From NCBI GenBank assembly GCA_033239525.1, contig BSYO01000004.1, positions 14,670,037-14,734,036 on the forward strand: 64,000 bases of DNA. Reading direction: 5' to 3'. Below, piece after piece: positions 24,802 through 36,696 of this stretch; the stretch's first letter is position 1; the number at the start of each line of letters is the position of its first letter. The position numbers were made by a program, and so were the translations under genes. The notes under the pieces are model-generated. The model had not been told where the DNA came from. It saw only the letters and a list, made by a program, of their open reading frames with translations, and searched no databases. Source of the stretch: Nepenthes gracilis (taxonomy: Eukaryota > Streptophyta > Magnoliopsida > Caryophyllales > Nepenthaceae).

Positions 24802-27097
24802 TGTGATGGAATGCATCCTAATTCCTTTAGGACCCTTCGTCAAACAGATACAAAATCTTAAATAAGTTAAATCCTGTAGAAATTTTGATAGAGTCTCTTC
24901 TACAACTAGACAGAATCCAAATATATAACCTGTATATTATAACCTGCACAGAACATACCCGATATCTAATCCTCAAAATCATTACCACAACACAAACACA
25001 AGATAAGAACAAGCACACAACTAACCAAACATCATACTCTACATCCTACAACACACATATACAGAATCACAGATGCCATCCATGGCTTTAATTTGACAAT
25101 CCTATCCACTATACCAGAATCCATATGAGAGATGCCGTCTAGGACCTATTCATATTCAATAATTAGAATAGCGGAAGCAACTATATCTATAATGTAAAGC
25201 TACGAAAGCATAAATTCTATTCCATCAAAATACAAAACACATCACAATTATTAATACATAATGTCTTATATAAAACTCTATGGAACATACAGAACTATCA
25301 GATTTTTAAAAATCTACCAGAAGACCTCGAGGCTCCAAATCTTTCTTGCTAACTCTAGCTATGCCTAATTATCCAGTATCGTCTCTATAGCCTTATCTGG
25401 AAGGAAAAAAATAAAACAATGAATCGAAACTCAGCAAGGTACCAAAACATGCAGAAGATAATGCTCAGATGCAGAACATAAATGTAGAAGGTCAAAGAAA
25501 CTGTGAAAGAATAGGAACATATACAGAAATTATGAGAAAATCCTGGTTCATTATATACAGGTTTCGATAATCATAATTCCTATTTTCATGCAAAACATAA
25601 TTACGCTAGAACAAAAATACCACGACAATATCAGAAGAACAGAAACGTTTATGGAAAATAGGAAGAAAACATAATTCTATTTAAACACTTATCGGAATCC
25701 ATAAAATAGTTCCAAATCTCATTTGTTTCTAAAAACTCTAGTTCGATATCCTAAGGACCCAATTAGTGTACCCAACTAGCCAAGGGGGAGAATAATTGAG
25801 GATAGATTGTATTCAATCCATACAATCAAAGGCCAATGGTTTGATAGTATATATCTCAATTCGATGGTTCGATAGTCCGATGGTTCAATAATTTGATAGT
25901 GATCATCGATTATTACCATAATATTTTAAGGCATGTCAGAGAACTTTATCTAACTGTTCAACAGTTCTAGGTCCGTTTTCCTTGTTGATTAACTTAATTC
26001 AATGCATTTGTTCAAAATTTCATAATCAAAATCATCATATTTCAAGGCCAAATTCAAATTTCATTCAGTCACTCTTTCAAACGATTCCAGAAGCTTCTAT
26101 AGTTTCAATAACACAGTTCCATGCAGAGTTTTCGGATGCAAATCATTCAATAAACGTTACTAGGAAATAATTTACATTTAAATCATCTAAAATCCAAGTT
26201 TCCAAACATAATTTCCAAATTTTTGTGCTAGGGTTCTATGCAAGTCTTTCGGTCATGAATCTGAGCATAAATCATGAGCCTATTCTCAAAATCAAAGTCA
26301 TATTTCATAAAACACGCATATAACATGGATTAATTACAAAACCACATCTCAATTTCGAGCTAGGGTTTTGGTGAAAATTTTTGAACAATAATTGGACACC
26401 AAACGTGAGCCAAATCATGAAATCAGAATCAAATTTAGTATATTTACATGCTGGCATGCAATATAGTCCAAAAGTTAGGAGATTCATGCATTATTCATGT
26501 CAAATCTTACAGAACAAGGTTTTTAGAGCATAAATGGTAACAGGGAAATATTAAAACATTGTAAAAATGGTATATAATGTCAGAATTACATTTACCTGAG
26601 CCTAATCCACCATTATTCTTACTCTGATCGGATACGGACAGAAGGTTTGCTCCCCTTTCTTCGCTTTCTTTTCCTTTCTCTTCCTCTCCTCCTGTGTTCT
26701 GTCATGAGTTCTCCTCCCCCAAACCCCCAAATCCCTTTTAAAAATCAAGGAAAAGAGAACATGTGCTTGGCTCATGATTGGCGCTCAAGCGCCAGTTGAG
26801 CGGCCTTCAAGCACAGCCTTGCACATTTTTCCACCTCGGTTGGTGCTCGAGCGCTACTCAAGCGCCAACCTCTTAGGCCCTCACCGCCCCCATCTCGGCT
26901 CAAGCAGCCATTAGGCAGCCGCATTCGTAAAATGGTGCTCGAGCAGTGCTCACGCGCCCATTGAGCACCCTTCCTATTTTGGCCTATTTCGCCTCATTTT
27001 ATTTCGGTATCAAATTTTTCACTATACTTAAGTCCAAATATGATTTTATCCACATAATTATTCCATAATTATCATATTTTGGGATCAAGATCTCACA
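24802..27097 (-). repeat. 5' LTR of E (2296 bp)
   Basis: It runs from 27097 (TGTGAGATCTTG) to 24802 (...CCATCACA). It contains a GCTCGAGCGC-rich block (26770-26960), a purine-rich leader (26620-26760, minus) and the aatcgaggat/ttaaaatat block (25860-25940) shared with LTR I and O. Confidence 0.85.
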
Positions 27098-27677
27098 AGT
27101 AAAACAAGTGTGGGAAAGTAAAATGACATACATGTATATTAAAACCTCCAAATGTAAGTAAAAAAAACCGAAAATGGAAACAGACCAAGGACTAGGTATA
27201 AAGAAACTTGTCTCAACCTTTAACTAAATATATCAAACAAAACAAATGTTACGAACTACATCTTCTCCTCTTTATCTCTCTTCCTTCTCCTTTCTCTTTC
27301 TCTCTCTTTCTCTTCTTTTGCGAAAGGACCGAAATAGTGTATGTTAGGCCTTATATAGTTGATCGGTGCACAAACTCCACTTAAGTGTATGTCAGGCGCC
27401 ATGCTAAATCCTTTCTATGCACGTGCATTGCCTTGGGCGCACCTTGAGCATCCCCCATACTAAAATCCGCGCTTGATTGCTACCTTAGGCACTCCTCGGG
27501 CCCTTCCCAATCTTAATTCCATGCTTGAGCATATCAAGCGGGCCTTAAGTGCCAATTTTCCTCCTTGCTCCAAACATCCTTTAAATTTACACTACACAAT
27601 TATTTTTTGATATATTCAATTTAACCCAAAATAAACTGATAATGCCAAATCAAATTAGATAGGAAACGGGTATTATA

Positions 27678-30600
27678 ATTTTCCCATCATAAAAATTTTG
27701 TCCTTGAAATTTACATACCTTAATACTCAAATAGGTAAGGGTATTTCTCATGAACTTCATACTCACAATCTCATGTTTCTTCTTCCATTGAGTGGTTTCT
27801 CCAAAGTACTTTGACCAACGTAATCATTTTAGTCCATAACACTTGATCCTTTCTATCTAAGACCAGAACTAGAATCTCAACATACATCAAATTCTCATCG
27901 ATCTATAATGGTTTGTACTTGATCACATGCGAAGGATAATACATGTACTTCCTCAATATAGATACGTGAAAAATATCATGGCAATTCATCAAATTTGGAG
28001 GCAAAGCCAATCTATTGGCTGCTTCTCCAACTTGTTGCAACACTTCAAATGGCCCGATGAATCTCAACTTTAATTTACCTTTTACTTTGAACCACGAGAT
28101 TTCCTTCCTAGGAGATATCTTCAAAAACATGTGGTCATCCACTTCAAACCTCAAATTTGATCTCCTTCTATTGGTATAACTCTTTTGGTGACTTTGAGTA
28201 ACAATTAGTCAATCCCGAATAATCAATCTTATCAGAAATGTCCTGAATGATGATATCAGGGGTCAAAAGTCTATGACCACCAATTTCTTTCCAATTAATA
28301 GGAGACCTACATATTCGTCTATATAAAGCCTCATGGAGGATTATCCTGATACTCAATTGATAACTATTATTATATACAAACTCGACTAGCAGTAAATAAT
28401 TATCTCAATTTTCTTTCATCTACAATATGGATGCCTTCAACATATCTTCCAAAGTTTGAATTATCCTCTCCGATTGACCATCTCACTGCGGGTGAAATGT
28501 CATACTGAATTTCAACTTGGTACTCAACTTTTTATACAAGTTTTCCTAAAATTTAGATACAAACATCAAATCACGATCGAAAATTATCGAAGTTAGAATA
28601 CCATGCAATCTTACAACCTCATTAATGTACAGACGTGCAAACTTATCCCTTAAGAATGTATTCTAATTGGCAAAAAGTGAGCCAACTTCATCAGCCTATC
28701 CATAATCACCTAAAATGTTTCAAAATTTCTCGTCACTCTATACAAACCTAAAATAAAATCTATCGTGATATACTCCCATTTTTAACTAGAAATCTACAAA
28801 TGATGCAAACATCCTAGAGGCTTATTAAGCTTGACCTTAACTTGTTGTCATATAATGCACCTTGCCACATATGCCACAATTTTTCACCTCATATTTCACC
28901 ATCATAAACTCTTCTTCATATCCTGATACATTTTATTCACTTCGGGATGAATTATATTCTTTAACCTATTAGCCTCATTCAAAATTTTCTCATTTAATTC
29001 TTCAATATTTGAAATACAAATCCTATCCTGAAGGTCAGGAATTTCATCCGCCTAAACATTGAAATCTGCCTACAACTCATTACTTAAATCACTAACAATC
29101 TTCATTAAATCTAGATCGCTCATTTGAGTCTCCTTAATCTTCTCCATAATCACAATCTATACTTGGAGATACGATAAAATCATTCTTGAACCTTGGGAGT
29201 GTAACCAAATGATACAACCTTTTATTCCCTCCAACATCTCCCATTCCTTAATCATCAAATGGGTCATCATACTCGAAGATTTTTGGCCCAAAGTATTAGC
29301 GACCACATTCATCTTCCCTGGCTGATATTAGATTTTACAATCATAATCTTTCAATAGGTCCATCCATCTACATTGCTGCAAATTCAATTCTTTCTTTGAA
29401 AATAAATACTTTAAATTTTTATGGTCTGAATACACCATGAATTTCTACCCATATAAGTAATGTCTCTAAATTTTCAAAGCAAAAATCACAATTGCTAATT
29501 CTAAGTCATGGGTAGGATAATTATGCTTATGAGCCTTCAATTGCCTTAATCTATAAGCAACCACCTACCCATGCTGCATCAACATACAACCTAAACCTTT
29601 ATTAGAAGCATTGCAATACCCCACAAAGCTTCTTGATCAATCTGGGATTGACAATATCGACGTAGAGGTTAATCTATTCTTCAAAATAAACACTATTCAT
29701 TTCTGGATCAAATGCATTAGTGACACTACAATCCTTAAGAAATTTTTAACAAAGCACCTTTAATAACTGACCAAATCCAATAAACTTCGTACTTTCATAG
29801 CATTAGTTGGTCAATACCAATTAGCCACAACTTTAACCTTTTTCGAATCAATTGAAATACCTCCTTTGGAAATTATGTGCCTAAAAATGACACATCTTCC
29901 AACCGAAATTCACATTTCTTCAATTTAGCGAAAAACTGCCTTACCCTCAAAATCTACAACGCAATCCTTAAATACATTTCATGCTCCTATAAATTCTTTG
30001 AATAGATCAAAATATTATTTATAAAAACAACCACAAATGGATCTTAATAAGGCTAAAAAAATTCAATTCATTAGGTCCATGAAAGATGCCGGCATATTTG
30101 TGAATCCAAAATATATCACCAAAAATTTATAGTGGTCATACCATATTTTGAATGCCATCTTGAGTACATCCCCATGCTTAATTCTCAACTGATGGCAACC
30201 CAAATGCAAGTTGGTTATAGAAAAGGCTTGAGCTCATTGCAATTGATCGAATAAAATATTAATTATTGGGAGAGGATACTTATTCTTCATTACAATTTTA
30301 CTCAACTCTTGATAATCCACTCATAGCCATATCAATCCGTCCTTCCTTCTCACAAAGAGTACAGGAGCACCCCATGGTGATACATTCAGTCGAATAAATC
30401 CCTTTTCCAACAAATCTTGCAATTACTACTTCAATTCCTTCAATTCAGACGGAGCCATTCTATAGGGAACCCTTAAAATCAGTGTAAATTCTGGCATAAT
30501 ATCAATGGCAAATTCAATCTCTTGATTAGAAGGTAAACCAAAGAAGTCCTCTAAAAAGACATCTTCAAATTCACGTACTATTAGAATCTCCTCAATAACT

Positions 30601-31160
30601 ACATTACGATTCCTAAATATGGTCACATATACCAAATAAGTTTGACACCCGTCATTCATCAAGTGGCTCAGATGCAAGGTCAAGATCAATCCAGTCGTCT
30701 CTTTTCTAACTCTTCCTTGGAACTCAAAAGATTCATACCCCAGAATATAAAATAAAATGGACTTATTGAAGAAATCTATATTGGCATGATAACACATCAA
30801 CTAGTCCATTTTCAAAATGATATCTGGCATATCTAGTAAGATTAAGTTTGCCAATAATTTATATTCGTTGACCCAAACTGGACATTAGAGATACATAATA
30901 TCGGCCAACAAAGACTTATCCAATAGGGTACGTACCACCAATGCACATTTCAAAATTTAAGGGAGCACATAAATTTACAAACAAATTTAGGGGCCACAAA
31001 AGAAAATGTGGACCCAGGATTAATCAAAATATACACCATGGAATCAAAAATTTGCATATTACCTTCAACCATGGAAGGGTTGGCCCTTGCATCCCTTGCC
31101 ATTGCCACATAGGCCCTTCCAGGTGCAGTAGTCTTCCTCTCCGAATGCCTCAGAAGGGCT
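27678..31160 (-). pseudogene. Gypsy pol remnant of F (protease to integrase and chromodomain tail)
   Basis: Reading on the minus strand: protease near 31050 (loop reads NPGSTFSFV for the usual DSGATHSF), then the linker EFEDVFLEDFFGLP (30540). Reverse transcriptase spans about 30480-29750; its active site is FINNILIYS at 30005-30028, Asn-Asn replacing the catalytic Asp-Asp (30014-30019). RNase H and integrase follow, the latter broken. The integrase C-terminal region EALYRRICRSPINW lies near 28310 and DHMFLKISPRKEI near 28120, then KLKLRFIGPFEVL and FHVSILRKYMY near 27950. Chromodomain-type tails follow this in Tekay/Del elements. The polypurine region ends at 27678. Many stops mean it cannot encode a working enzyme. 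Confidence 0.85.
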
Positions 31161-31165
31161 GGTCA

Positions 31166-34100
31166 CTATCACGGATCACCTCCCCACTACTTATATCCGT
31201 GAATACTTATACCAAATAATATACATGCATAATTAACATATATATATATATAATACATAGGATCCATATCACTACCATATCCATAAGTGGTGCCAACACT
31301 ATATGCATGAGAATACAGTATTGGACTCTTCAGAGATGGTTACTAGAAACCAAACTTATTACTATAATATTCATGGAAGCATAACTAATAACCATAATAA
31401 TAATTTGCAAAACCATAAGGTCATGTTCATTCCATTACAAAATCCATTACATGCCCTCATACATTTACTACATTCTATCAAAAGACAGTAAACAAATCAT
31501 CCTAAAACTTCAGTCTTTACTCCTGCTCATCTGGTATAAACTTTGATCACCATCTAAGGAGTTAGAAAACGATAAGTGAGTGAGCCAAATATTCAATAAT
31601 GTATAAATAAATAAAGATATGCATATTATACGTAAAATAGGCATATACAGATGTTAGAGGAACATGAACCACATAAAACATGCATAAACAATTGAGTGGT
31701 CTTTAGGGATTAGGGCTAGTAGGCCTTACTAGCTAACAGAGTGGTCAATTGAGGAAAGAATTGTACATACTTTCACACAATCTAATGCACAGACCCACAC
31801 AACCCTATGGTGAGCAGTGTACTTTTAACCAAGTATACGATGCCAAATACAGAAATGTCACCAAAAGAACCCGCACGGCTGAGGGGCAATTCTCAAGTTT
31901 TCATTGTAATATTCTAAGACATGTTAGAAAATATCACCCACTGAAAATGATTCCTTAGTCTAATTTCTTATCCCATGCTAAAAACCTTATATGGAAGCTT
32001 TCACATTATTCATAATTCTTTTCCATAATTTTCTCCATTCCTTGAGAAAATACTTAGTCAAATGAAATTTACAAAGCTTCAATATATTTTTCATAACATT
32101 GAACATATAATCATAAATTGCGGTAATTTAATAAATCATAAATTATAACAGAAAATGATTCACTTTTTTGATTTTGTCGCTTTATCTTTAATTTGTTTAT
32201 ATGTGTTAAAAATTCAGATTTAACATATGTATATTTGACTGATTCAGTTGTCGAATTAGTAATTTGACCCTAGAACTGACTCGATTAATTTCTTTAGTTG
32301 ATTTTTAGTACGATATTCTAAGGACTCGATTTCTGGTTCAGGACCAAGATAATGGTTGGTCCGTGGAGCGGTCCAATTTAATTTTTCCACACTTATAAGC
32401 TAGCTTGAAGAACCGATTAATTCAACATGCTAGCTGGTTCATCCGGCTTGTTTGGGACTCAGTTTGGGGACTGGTTCGGGTCTTAATATTTTACTGTGAA
32501 TATTTTATTATTATCTTATGTTATCCTAATAAATTTTTTGGTGCCGGTTCATTTGGTTTGAAAGTCATGACTGAACCAGTTTAGTTGCCTTAACTTTAGC
32601 ACGTGTTGGAAAGTTGGTTGGTGGCTTCTGGGGTCCGGTACAATATTATTTCGGAGGTAATTTTGCCCACAATTTTAGAGGTCAGCAGTTCAACCTTAGT
32701 ACTTGTCAATTTGGTAGGGTCGGGTGCTAGTTCAACCGGTTCTAGGCTGGTTTGGTTTATTTCTTTAGGTTGCTAGATTCAACATCAAGGATGCTGAATC
32801 CAATTTGGTCTAATTTAGGAGGCTGGTTCAGTATTTACCTCAGGGAGTTTGAGGCAGCCGTTTTACTGAAAAATAGTTTTGTCTCAATAGATTATATGTT
32901 AGCTAGGCCGGCTTCCAGTTCAGCTGAATTGGGTTCGGTTTAGTCCCTTCTTCCCAACCTGCCAATTTAGCATTAGCAAGGATGCCCAAGGACCAATTAT
33001 GCTATTACCGATTTTATGGCCAATTCTATACCAGTTCTTGACTGGTACAAGGAGTCCTATAATAGCTAAAAGACTCATGTTTAAAATTATGTTTGGTTCA
33101 TGGCTGGTTTAAGTTGATTTCTCAGCCGGTTTAGGTCATAATTTACAGACAAGAATTCTACATCAGCATCTCCTAATGCAGCCGATTCTGGTTTCTATTT
33201 TGGTGATCAATTCATGATCAGTTCAGGGTCAAATTTTACAGGGTGATGCTCCCACGACACCACAAGACACTTAATTCACTGTGACTAATGTAAGAATCAA
33301 TTCAACTCATTTCCATGAGCCATTTGGTAACGATATAGGTAAGATATTTAAAGTGTTGTACACAAAATTTGGGCCTGTTTGGAGGCCATTTGATCACAAA
33401 ATCAACCAAATTACAGAGGTTGTTCTTCCTCTGCATTCTGCTTAAAAGAATTCAGCCAAGTATAACTTATGCCAACATGAAGATATGAGCAAGAATATAA
33501 TACAAGACAAGTATTAGAATAAAAATACTTGAAAGAATGATCAATAATCAGTACCAAGGAAAGAAAGGAATCAAGTACACTTGCCAAAATATTCAGCTAC
33601 ACTTCCTTGCTCCTACTGATTTTTGGTTCCACTCCCTTACTACCTCTCGGTTCTCTCTGTTTTCCTTTCTATTTTCTCTTCCTTTCCTCATGATTGCTTT
33701 CTTTTTTTTCTCTCTTCTCTTCCTCACACGTTTCCTGATAATGATTTCAGCTGAGGTGCTGAGTCACCAAACCAGCTAACACCTATTTTCCCCTCTTGCC
33801 AGCAAATTTTACCCAGCTTCTAATATCAGCAAGTGTCTTGGTTTAGTGCTATATCATCACCCGATTTGGACCTTAATTATCCTGCCTTGTGTTGCTCATT
33901 AATTGGTTGGAAATGGCTGATGTTTTGCTGCCTGTGTCACCCTTTTATTCCTTGAATTTTTGGCTGCTGCTGCTGTCAATATTGGCTGTAGTTGCTGACT
34001 TCTTTATCAACTTGCAGCAGCTCCCATTTCAGCAGCTCACAGCTTCTTTCTCTTGATTTTTCTCTACTTATTTGGCTAAGTGATTGAGCCATTATGTTGT

Positions 34101-34938
34101 TGGGAAGGTTGCCGAACTGGTGGTTGGATTATACAGCTACCCATGCCCTGAATAATCTTAGCTGAATTATGTTGCTGCCTCCTTTCCTTGCTGATTTTTA
34201 CTGTTGCCTAGTTCCCTTTCTTAAGCTGCTAGAGCTGCAACAGCCCCAGCTGCTGATATATTCAGCCATAAGCCACTTCCTCATTTCCCTAAATTTTGCT
34301 AAGTGTTGGTGCCTTGGCTGAAGAAGTTTCCAATTTAATGTTGTAGCTGTTGTCGGGTTGTATATGCTAATGCTACGCCTAAATTTTGCTAATGCAATGC
34401 CCCTTATATGTTGAATTTTTAGGTTGCTTTCTTGCTGCAATTTTTAGCTACATTTTTGCTCAAGTTGTGCCGGGGTTAGAGGGATTTCAATTTTCGTTTA
34501 TGTGGGCTACTGCTGCAGAGAATCGAGGCTAGAAAAATTAGATTTCATGATTCACTCTTTGCTGAATTTTGGCTGCCATCATAGCTAGACTTTAGTCACA
34601 TTATTGCCCAGGTCCTTCCTCCGCAATCGGATTTTAATTTGGGTGCTAATCGGGTCAATTTGGGTGGCCAACTATCCTTTTGTCCTTTAAAATTAATTTG
34701 GTTGTCATTCAGTTTCCTTTACTGGTCCGTTGAATTTAATTTGCCTTATAGCAGAATCTTGAGAGAATTTTGCACAACCCCTCCTTGTGTTACAAAGAAA
34801 TGATCATGCTAGAAATAATTTGCCAATTTTATTTTATAGTGATTCAAAGTGAAATACCAAGGAATATAGATAAAAGAAAGATAAGAGAAATAAGTAATTA
34901 TATAAACAGCAATGATATTATTGAATACGGGCCTTATA
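31166..34938 (-). mobile_element. Solo LTR H, about 3.8 kb, in F between gag and protease
   Basis: GGTCA occurs at 31161-31165 and 34939-34943. F coding similarity to C stops at the first and resumes at the second, so this block is one insertion. On the minus strand it starts TATAAGGCCCG (ancestral TGTAAGGCCCG) and ends near ...GATCCGTGATA, close to the GTCACA-type terminus. The 31200-32150 part resembles the middle of LTR J (gagtgagccaaatattca, ctatggtgagcagtgtac). The 32200-34900 part is rich in gaaccggtt/ctggttc motifs and has a CT-rich leader (33640-33730), and is the inverted counterpart of G. Exact ends are uncertain by a base or two. No coding region is present. Confidence 0.6.
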
Positions 34939-35197
34939 GGTCAATTCTTCCCCGTATGGCCAACTTGGCCACAATTGGAATGTGCTCCACTTTGATAATA
35001 GTATATCTTCCCGGCATGATTTTTACCACAAAATTCACACACCAACTTCATATACTAAGTCGTCGTCACTGAAGACTTCACCCCGATCAACTTTTCTTTG
35101 TCCTGAGCCTTGGACTTCGAATAGGAGCCTCTGGCCGTTGAACTCTATCCCCTACCCTCCGATCTCCTCTCAAAATATTTTTTTCCTCAACTGCTCT
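34939..35197 (-). pseudogene. Gag zinc-knuckle fragment of F
   Basis: On the minus strand this matches the gag knuckle region of C (41524-41760) in order: Arg/Lys-rich stretch, acceptor of gtttgtaaatt type, CxxC-like cluster, then the spacer before protease. It is out of frame in places and stops where LTR V starts at 35198. It shows that F once carried gag. Confidence 0.65.
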
Positions 35198-36696
35198 TGT
35201 AATACCTGGATCCCTCATTTAATTTATTTTGGATATATTTGTTATTTAGGTTAATTAGATGTGTTAGAATTAATTGCGTTTGGTAAAATTTTAAAGGATA
35301 TTCAAAGTAGCAGGCTGGCACCTAAAGCACGCCCAAGAGCTGCTTGAGCACTAATTTTTGTGGGCTTGCTCCTGAGGTGTGTGCCTCGAGTTAGTGGTCG
35401 AGTACCGTTTTGTGTATATAAGTAGCTGTGGGCGTTGTGTTCGTCATTTTTGCACAAGAAGGGTAGAGACGAGAGAGAGAGGAGAAGAGGTGAGAGGAAG
35501 AAGAGATAAGGTAGATCGATATTCCTTTTGTCAAATCTACTTGGTATAAGATTGAAACAAGTACCATAAGCACTTTCTTTGGTCTATTTTAGTATCTAAT
35601 AAGCTTTGTATTTGTTTTTGGAGGTTTAACTTTTGAACATGTTATTTTTATTTATCCCACGTATATCGTTTCTGCTTGCATGATATTTTTACCAATCATT
35701 TGGGAGTTTTGTTCTAAATTTGTAAATATTTGAGGGTTTTACCATTTATTGGAAAAATAAGAAAATATTTAAGACTATTTATTTTCATATTAGAATATTT
35801 GTATGAAAAAAGTCATGAAAACCTATATAGGGTATGTATTAGTACTCATTCATCGCTACCTGGGAATTGAGGTGCTACCTTTGTGATTTGATTTGAATAT
35901 GTGATTTGTGGTGCCTCTCCCAATGGAAAAATTATGTGACTTCCTTTCTGCCAACAGGAAAAGGCTTTGTTCATAGATGACCCACCCCATTTATATTTTA
36001 ATGACAACCATTATAAGTGAATTAAATATAAAACTAATATATCTACTAAATTTGAGGATTGCACCCAATGCCATAGATGGAAAAATATAGTGAGCACATT
36101 TCTTATCTATGGGAGATAAAATACATAGATGACCCAAGCTGTGAGTCTAAATAGTAGATAACTCTTGCTTAAGGTTACTGGAGAGTATTTGTAAGTCTTA
36201 CTCAAGTTGGTCTCAGGTTCCTTGGTTCTCCTATTTAGTACATGCTTTATATTTCTATATGAATTTATATTTGGACTTAGTTTGATATTTATAGGTTTGT
36301 CCACAGATGGAATTTGATATGTCTTTTATATCCGGTATGTGATTCGTTTTGAAACATATTTTGATTTGTGTGATTTCATTCTAGCTTTCATATATTCATA
36401 TATGATTTTGATCTGGACTTCATTTCACTCAGTATACCTTTTGTATGTGTATGATATGATTAAGATCATATGATTTGACTCCGGATCATGATTTGTTGTG
36501 AATACATACCGACGGTACTACGTTTTGATTGGGTTATGATTTGAGTATCAGACTACTCTCATGATTTTCAATATCAAATTATGATTTGACTCTCGTTAAA
36601 GGACTTTTAGATTTGAATCTTTTACCTATTTTTTGATAGTGTTTACAAACCCTCCTTTGATTTCAGACATATTTGTTTAATATATATGATATGATA
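35198..36696 (+). mobile_element. Gypsy LTR V, 5' part of an inserted element
   Basis: It begins TGTAATACCTGGATCC inside the F gag sequence, oriented opposite to F. It belongs to the same broad family as the F and M LTRs (compare gaaaaggctttgttcat near 35959 with its counterpart near 19050). It has a TATA box (35415-35422) and an agagagagagg leader (35470-35500). It is cut at about 36697 by G; the LTR end and interior were not found. Confidence 0.6.
35415..35422 (+). promoter_or_regulatory. TATA box of LTR V
   Basis: TATATAAG follows a GC-richer block containing a ctcgagttag motif. It precedes a purine-rich leader, the layout seen in the other gypsy LTRs of this window. Confidence 0.5.

Larger units (their letters stand above)
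19286..27097 (-). mobile_element. Element E: LARD-like LTR retrotransposon with noncoding interior
   Basis: This is a complete LTR element on the minus strand: 5' LTR 27097-24802, primer site, 3.26 kb interior (24801-21546), polypurine tract, 3' LTR 21545-19286. Flanks are AGTAG (19281-19285) and AGTAA (27098-27102), one base apart. Its insertion point in the F LTR is confirmed by the matching M segment (3541-3561). No frame of the interior encodes gag, protease, reverse transcriptase, RNase H or integrase motifs; the longest ORF is 91 codons on the other strand. Elements with long LTRs, intact priming sites and kilobases of conserved noncoding interior are called LARDs and move with proteins supplied by autonomous relatives. 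Confidence 0.85.
18122..27677 (-). repeat. 3' LTR of element F, split by element E
   Basis: The segments 27098-27677 and 18122-19285 read continuously once E is removed. They correspond to LTR M piece by piece. A CT-rich leader lies at 27262-27315. The CpG block of GCTTGAGCAC type is at 27360-27545. The motif gtgagttgaaagctcaac at 18402-18419 is typical of gypsy LTRs. Confidence 0.75.
18122..35197 (-). mobile_element. Gypsy element F (Tekay/Del-like), old and heavily interrupted
   Basis: On the minus strand the order is gag knuckle region (35197-34939), protease, reverse transcriptase, RNase H, integrase and tail (31165-27690), polypurine-like tract, then the 3' LTR (27677-27098 and 19285-18122). 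Element E sits inside that LTR and a 3.8 kb solo LTR sits between gag and protease. The LTR starts TATAATACCCG (ancestral TGTAATACCCG) at 27677 and ends ...GGCCGTGGCA at 18122, about 1.74 kb once E is removed. The 5' part of gag is missing where LTR V begins at 35198. Many GAT to AAT and CAA to TAA type changes fit decay of methylated cytosines. Confidence 0.8.
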
